From contig LT598467.1 in the NCBI GenBank assembly GCA_900074745.1, positions 124,001 through 188,000 of the forward strand: a stretch of 64,000 nucleotides of DNA, in the 5' to 3' direction. This stretch comes from Lachancea mirantina (lineage: Eukaryota; Ascomycota; Saccharomycetes; Saccharomycetales; Saccharomycetaceae). Positions within the stretch are counted from its first letter, which is position 1, and each line of letters starts with the position of its first letter. A program made the position numbers and the translations under genes. Positions 59,328 through 64,000 of the stretch are shown here, in pieces. The notes below the pieces were generated by a model that was given only the letters and a program-made list of their open reading frames with translations, ran no database searches and was not told the origin of the DNA.

Positions 59328-61055
59328 TCAGACTAGAGCGGCCCAGAACGCCATCCACCGGCCCCGAATTCGGCTCCGCGGGATATCCTCATCGGTCTCC
59401 TCCGCACGAGGCTCCCCCTCGCAGTGCTTTTCAGACCCATCTATGCCATTTCGGTCGGTATCGATGTCTATGTCACACGACCGGTACGCTAGCGGACAGC
59501 GGGTCTTGATCTGGAAACACGCCCATATGACGATGAAAAGCAGGACGCTTATATAAGCCGCGAAAAACTCCGAGACGTCGAATGCGGGGGCAAAAGCGGT
59601 GAAGCCCTGGATCAGGATGATAAGTGTGATCGAACAAGCAGCGTAGTAGGCAGCCCAAGGCATGTATTTTGCTTTGAACGGTAGCTCTTCTCTTGACATC
59701 TTTCTGTGTTTCAAAGCGGCTATGAAGCGCAGGTGCGCGACGGAAATAGAGAGCCAGGCAAAAAACCCAGCAATGCTGATGATGTTCAGCAGCCAACCAA
59801 AAGTCTTGGCCGCGCTGGAAACGGCTAGAAACGCGAGTGATCCAAACAGCGAGACAGTGGCAACGCACACGTATGGAACGCCCTGCGCGGTCAGCACGCC
59901 CAACCACGCTGGTGCCAGGCCGCTGACAGAAAGTCCTAGAAGCACACGTGATCCGACGTAAACGTTCGAGTTTGCCGCCGACACAATGGTGATGAGGATC
60001 ACTGCGTTGAAAATGTCGGGCAACACTTTCGTGCCTGAGTTTTGGATAGCGATGACAAAGGGCGAGCTCGATATGAAGCTGGACGTAGATACCAATTTCG
60101 GGTCGTCGTACGGAACCAGCAGGCCGACAAACAGCAGAGACCCAATGTAGAAGAGCAAAATTCGGAAAACCACTTTGTTGATGGCCTTCGGCACCGATTT
60201 GCGTGGATTTGCGGATTCTCCCGCGCTGATGCCCACGAGTTCTGTTCCTTGGTACGTGAACGCTGCGTTGATCAGCGACGAGACCCATCCCAGAAACCGG
60301 GCCACATTTTCGTTGCCTGAAATAATTCCTTTGCCCCAGGGCCCCGGATGGCGCCAGTAACGAAACCCTACCGGTCCCGTGACCCCGGCTCCACACACCA
60401 TGCAAAAAGCATAGATAATAAACCCTACAATGGCGATAACCTTGACAATGGCTATCCAAAACTGGAATTCGCCGTAGTATTTCACTGGGAATAGATTCGA
60501 GACTATCAAAGGAACCCAAAATATGGCGATGTACGCTGCCAGCGGCACTGCTTTTGTCCAATATTGGATAATCTGGCCGATGACAGATAATTCGAAAGCA
60601 AAGGTAACGCACCACGAAAAAGCGTAGATGTAGCCTGTAGCAGCGCCCAGCGCTGGCGACAGAAATCTGTGTGTGAATACCGTAAACGAAGAGGCTACCG
60701 GAATGAAAGTGGCCATTTCACCAAGCGATTGCGTCACACAGTACACTATGGTGCCCATAATCATGTATGCGATTAGCGCGCCTACGGGGCCCGCGTTCGC
60801 GAGAGGTGATGAAATTCCGACGAAGAGCCCTGTACCAATGGTACCTCCAAGTGCAATCATGGACACATGCCGGGGCTTGAGTGTGCGCTGCAATGCCACC
60901 GACTTCTGTGCGTCCGCGCGGCCAAACTCACGTGGCGCCTGCTCTATATCCTCGAGTGTAGTCACGTGCCCCATGCCTGATACCTCGATACTGTCTTGAG
61001 TATCATCTGGTAAGTGTGAGACTATACTACCACTTTCCTTTGAGGAGATTCGCAT
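59328..61055 (-). CDS. CAN1: Basic amino acid permease, tandem paralogue (Can1 clade)
   Basis: A 575-residue paralogue of the preceding permease in the same orientation, with twelve membrane segments. It has [46 protein letters not shown] and [25 protein letters not shown]. The segment [20 protein letters not shown] resembles Can1 (NIYVGSRILFGLS). Codons are more GC-rich than in its neighbour. The C-terminus is divergent: the usual IVWEDxEPKxxWEKFW ending is replaced by an acidic Glu-rich stretch and a basic WMAFWAALV end. Substrate choice among arginine, lysine and histidine cannot be read from sequence. Start is the ATG at 61055; the frame extends five codons further from a TTG. Confidence 0.88.
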   Translation of the reverse strand: MRISSKESGSIVSHLPDDTQDSIEVSGMGHVTTLEDIEQAPREFGRADAQKSVALQRTLKPRHVSMIALGGTIGTGLFVGISSPLANAGPVGALIAYMIMGTIVYCVTQSLGEMATFIPVASSFTVFTHRFLSPALGAATGYIYAFSWCVTFAFELSVIGQIIQYWTKAVPLAAYIAIFWVPLIVSNLFPVKYYGEFQFWIAIVKVIAIVGFIIYAFCMVCGAGVTGPVGFRYWRHPGPWGKGIISGNENVARFLGWVSSLINAAFTYQGTELVGISAGESANPRKSVPKAINKVVFRILLFYIGSLLFVGLLVPYDDPKLVSTSSFISSSPFVIAIQNSGTKVLPDIFNAVILITIVSAANSNVYVGSRVLLGLSVSGLAPAWLGVLTAQGVPYVCVATVSLFGSLAFLAVSSAAKTFGWLLNIISIAGFFAWLSISVAHLRFIAALKHRKMSREELPFKAKYMPWAAYYAACSITLIILIQGFTAFAPAFDVSEFFAAYISVLLFIVIWACFQIKTRCPLAYRSCDIDIDTDRNGIDGSEKHCEGEPRAEETDEDIPRSRIRGRWMAFWAALV

Positions 61056-61721
61056 TGCGTACTGGAACAAACTGTTTACGCCGCGGTGGTAGTTTTGCGT
61101 TCTTCAATATCATACACCAGATTTAAATTTCGCCTTTTATTCGTGAACTTCTTCTTCGGATTAGATTGAGTCGAAACTTATGTGAAAGCAGACCCGGAGA
61201 ATGGAAGCACTTAACTACTAAATCGATATAAGATAGAAACATAGTGAGGAATTTGGGTTCTTACGTTGAGCTAAGCTAACGGGGAGGAATTTTTTCTTTC
61301 CTCAGCTATTAAGGCAGACCTTGCTCTAGGACACCTCACCTTGAGTGCTTTGTTTTAAATAGTTTCTTATAGCAAATCACTAAGGTGAGAGAGAAAGGGT
61401 TGATACCATTGTGTATGTTGAGAAGATGTCTTGTTGATTGACGCACCCTATTGGTCTTTCCTTTACGATTGTTTCTTACAGGCACTTTACAATGAATATC
61501 ACTCGAAACGGTAGAATCGAAGACACTAATTGTGCATATCACGTTGGCATTATAGCGGCAACGACCGATACAGAGTATTACTATTTTGTTCGGCCGTGAA
61601 TTTTAAACTGCCCTAGTCTCTTCATAAAATGATCATAGTGTGTTTGATTACAACGTAAGGTATTTTCTATGTCTTGCTCTATCATTAAAAGCTACTCTCT
61701 TTGAGAGTTCTGCGGCTCCAT
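61056..61721. other. Spacer between the secreted propeller gene and the second permease
   Basis: A 666 bp spacer that includes the promoter of the second permease. TGAGTCG near 61168-61174 is one base off a Gcn4 site. Nothing else was recognised. Confidence 0.45.
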
Positions 61722-62951
61722 CTAGTACCCGCTAGGAAATACGGCAGCGCCTTGCGCGCTAATTCCTGCCCAATCACCAACGCTCAGCGACTGCAAAACC
61801 GTACGTTGCCCATTTCCTGCACCGGAAATTACTGATACCTCGACGCCGCTAGAATTGCTGCTTCCTGGGCTTAAAGCGTAAACATAGCCTCCCGCTGCAG
61901 CGATGTCAACGTAAGTGCGTGTGGTGTTCAAAACAGACACGATGCTTGCATCGAACAAGCTCAACTCGACCACATGACCGACCCGAGGATCGGTCACGAA
62001 TGCCGAGTTAGAAGCAGGCGATACCGCGGCCCAGCATGTAGCCTTTTGGCCGGGGATCTCCTGTCTGTGCAAAACGCGGGACACACCGGAAGCTTCGTCT
62101 ACGGAAATGATTGCCGCACCGAAAGAAGGATCTGCCACAAAGTACTGACTGGATTCAGGAATTTGCTGGAATCCGAAAAGTAGGTTGGTTTCGTTCAAAC
62201 TGGTGCGGATATCAGCAGGCGCAAGACGAGCGCCTTCAAAGCCGGATGGTACAACTACCGGGTATATCGAGACAAAACCATTGTTCTCGGGGGTCCCTTT
62301 ACCCTTGACGGTGGTGATAAGCGATGTCTCGTCTTCCGAAAAGTAAACCTGGGAAACGGTGTTCGCTGGGCCCACCGGAGGTGTTGACTGGCCCAATTCG
62401 AAGCTCCTCAAGAAGTCGAACTTGCCAATGCCCACATTGGGAGAGTAGGGAGCACATGTAACGCCCGAGCTGGCACCTGTCGTCGCAACACACACAAGCT
62501 CATGCAGCAAAGACGCATCCACGCTCACGGGAAACTCGCCAGGAAGTTTAGCAGGCTCTCCTAGAAGAGTCAAATTTGTAGGATTGTAAGCATCGATTGC
62601 AAAGATGGAAACAGTGTTGTCTCCGGCGTTGACAACGAATAGATTGTGGCCCACTACCTTTACAGAACCTTGACTGCTGAGTCCATCGGGGGCCGCTGTC
62701 ATGTTTGTCGCGCTGCTGATGGAACTTGCACCCACACCTCCCGTAAGGACTCTACCTCCAAGCGACAGCGTGCCATTCACGTGGACATTCAGGGCGACAA
62801 CATTGTTGGCCACTTCGTTCGTTTGGAAATACATGGCGCCATTCGAGGCGCCAGAGAGTGTATCGATCAATGAACTCGCAGGAAGTGCCTGAGCAATTTT
62901 AAAGCTTAAAAGAAGTGTTGTTAACACAGAGAGCATCATTCTGGAAAACAT
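61722..62951 (-). CDS. Secreted beta-propeller protein (lactonase/3-carboxymuconate cyclase-like)
   Basis: A 409-residue protein with a clear signal peptide (about residues 1-27, ending near KIAQALPASS). The mature part has repeated beta-rich blades with the pattern of the seven-bladed lactonase/carboxymuconate-cyclase-like family found in secreted fungal proteins. Typical segments are VVGHNLFVVNAGDNTVSIFAI, STPPVGPANTVSQVYFSEDE and ITTVKGKGTPENNGFVSIYPV. Several Asn-X-Ser/Thr sites suggest glycosylation. Enzymatic activity is unproven for this branch, and I would not infer a muconate pathway. S. cerevisiae has no close orthologue that I know of, so this may be a lineage-specific or acquired gene. 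The frame extends 16 codons further from a TTG; the ATG at 62951 leaves a proper signal peptide. Confidence 0.78.
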   Translation of the reverse strand: MFSRMMLSVLTTLLLSFKIAQALPASSLIDTLSGASNGAMYFQTNEVANNVVALNVHVNGTLSLGGRVLTGGVGASSISSATNMTAAPDGLSSQGSVKVVGHNLFVVNAGDNTVSIFAIDAYNPTNLTLLGEPAKLPGEFPVSVDASLLHELVCVATTGASSGVTCAPYSPNVGIGKFDFLRSFELGQSTPPVGPANTVSQVYFSEDETSLITTVKGKGTPENNGFVSIYPVVVPSGFEGARLAPADIRTSLNETNLLFGFQQIPESSQYFVADPSFGAAIISVDEASGVSRVLHRQEIPGQKATCWAAVSPASNSAFVTDPRVGHVVELSLFDASIVSVLNTTRTYVDIAAAGGYVYALSPGSSNSSGVEVSVISGAGNGQRTVLQSLSVGDWAGISAQGAAVFPSGY

Positions 62952-63663
62952 CTTTCGTGCTTGGCATAAAAATAGTAGAAGGTTTCGAATGTAAAACAAA
63001 GTAGCTCTGCTGGCCCCTTTATAGATCTTCTGAGTTCCATATTCAATTACTAATTTTTCGTGCCAAGGCTCAGCCTGGCCAAATTTTGTTAGTATATCTC
63101 ATGATTTGTAAGATTTGTGACGAAAGAGATGAAATTGAATTTGCTCAAGCTCATCGTTGACTGCTTTTCGAAATGGCTGAGACGAAGGTTGGAACATTGG
63201 GCGCAGCTCGCATCTGGTTGCCATAGCAAAAAGAAAAAAGAAGGGCAGTTACAATGAGCTTTGCCGAGCTAGTAAACCGGGCTTATGCGTAGATTGTGTC
63301 GTCGGTGTCGAGGGCTTTGCAGGTGTGTCCTCGGAGCACTCATTGATAAGATGGCATAGCCACGAATGCCAAGGAACGGTGGATATGATGACAACAGCAA
63401 TAACGATTCTGCGGGGTTTGCTTCATAACGAATTACATTATTAAGCTCGAGGGTGAACACAGGTTAAGCGGGAGGGAGAACCACATCAAGCCCACCTGCC
63501 AGTAACCTAAAGTAGGGACCCCCTCGGGTATGATGTTCATGAATGGGAGCTCAGAAACTGTCCACTAGACGATATGGGTAGTTTAGGTGCCTGTGAAAGA
63601 TGGACAGATCCAGTTTGAGCTCAGAAACAACGCTAAAGAGCCATCTTCAAGCTACGCTCAAAT
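62952..63663. other. Spacer between the secreted propeller gene and the SDR relic
   Basis: About 0.7 kb with no supported gene. A GATAAG box lies at 63344-63349. Frames present are short and unlike known proteins. Confidence 0.45.
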
Positions 63664-64000
63664 ATGACCAAGCAACCAGTTTTCTCTCTCTGGGCTGCGG
63701 TACTAGCTTGTTCCTGTGTGAAGCTTTTTTTCGGTGCCTGAGACCATTTTCATAACGACGTCAAGGAACCCGAATGCTTCCCTAAGCTACAAAAGTTGCT
63801 GACAACCCCCATCCCCCACATAAAAGAAATATCCATGTGGTTAGTTTGGATGTCAGCGATGAGGAAACTGCCCGTGATACTGGTGTTGCGACTGCCAGTA
63901 TTACTAAATGATTGGTATTTGTATCTCCAACAGCGGCATTACTGGCACTGATGATTACCCACTAACCACCGTAAACAACAACTGGACCAAGCATTGTATC
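63664..64000 (+). pseudogene. Decayed short-chain dehydrogenase/reductase, partial at window edge
   Basis: Pieces of a Rossmann-fold SDR appear in order but in changing frames. A start MTKQPVF at 63664 is followed by a GCGTS glycine motif (63693), PETIFITTSRNPNAS (63737-63781), KLQKL (63784), IHVVSLDVSDEET (about 63834-63872) and ICISNSGITG (from 63917). These correspond to the nucleotide-binding loop, strand 2, strand 3 with its acidic end and the NNAG-type region of the family. At least five frame changes occur within about 250 bp, all in the same direction. The catalytic YxxxK region would lie beyond the window. The substrate is unknown. It may be a true pseudogene or a stretch of poor sequence. 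Confidence 0.7.

Noticed and set aside
59473-60615. 380-codon antiparallel-frame ORF inside the second permease
   Set aside because: It is on the same strand in another frame of a GC-rich permease and has no protein-like features; the permease is clearly the real gene.

Overview
The window is a gene-dense nuclear segment of a budding yeast (Saccharomycetaceae). Short intergenic spacers, an almost intronless gene set, one ribosomal-protein intron with GTATGT and TACTAAC signals, and orthologues of S. cerevisiae proteins at nearly every locus all point there. Gene order mixes the two duplicated S. cerevisiae tracks in a single copy: TOS4/PLM2-RPL37-LCD1 (chr IV) with EMG1, CAF120/SKG3, MDL1 and ATG26 (chr XII); PRM1, MET2, BOR1, GOR1, TOF1, SEC2, BNI1 and ALP1 (chr XIV) with PER1, YCR043C, TAF2 and RRT12 (chr III). 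This is what a lineage that split before the whole-genome duplication should look like. Lachancea is my best guess, but the genus is inference.

Layout. 0.2-6.8 kb: G1/S FHA protein TOS4/PLM2, intron-containing RPL37, checkpoint adaptor LCD1/DDC2 and ribosome biogenesis methyltransferase EMG1. 7.5-22 kb: mating fusion protein PRM1, PH-domain CAF120/SKG3, mitochondrial ABC transporter MDL1, homoserine acetyltransferase MET2 and sterol glucosyltransferase ATG26. 22.9-30.1 kb: ISC1, SPC25, PER1, BOR1, a YCR043C-like membrane protein and GOR1. 31.4-46.5 kb: TAF2, SUN-domain SLP1, G1 cyclin CLN3, sporulation protease RRT12 and fork protection factor TOF1. 47.7-61.1 kb: polarity genes SEC2 and BNI1, then two tandem basic amino acid permeases. 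61.7-64 kb: a secreted beta-propeller protein of the lactonase/carboxymuconate-cyclase type and a frameshifted short-chain dehydrogenase relic. This last part looks lineage-specific.

Several promoters carry sites that fit the downstream gene: MCB boxes at TOS4/PLM2 and TOF1, RRPE plus PAC at EMG1, pheromone response elements at PRM1, Cbf1 and Met31/32 sites at MET2, a URS1 pair and an MSE core at RRT12, and a Gcn4 site at the first permease. These are pattern matches read by eye.

I saw no tRNA, rRNA, CRISPR array, centromere, transposon or viral element. No wholly new multi-gene system is evident. The least explained items are a 36-codon membrane micro-ORF upstream of GOR1, a strong hairpin just after the PER1 stop, the 1.2 kb convergent gap between TOF1 and SEC2, and the 61.7-64 kb accessory end. 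Where the longest open frame begins at TTG or GTG, I used the first ATG.
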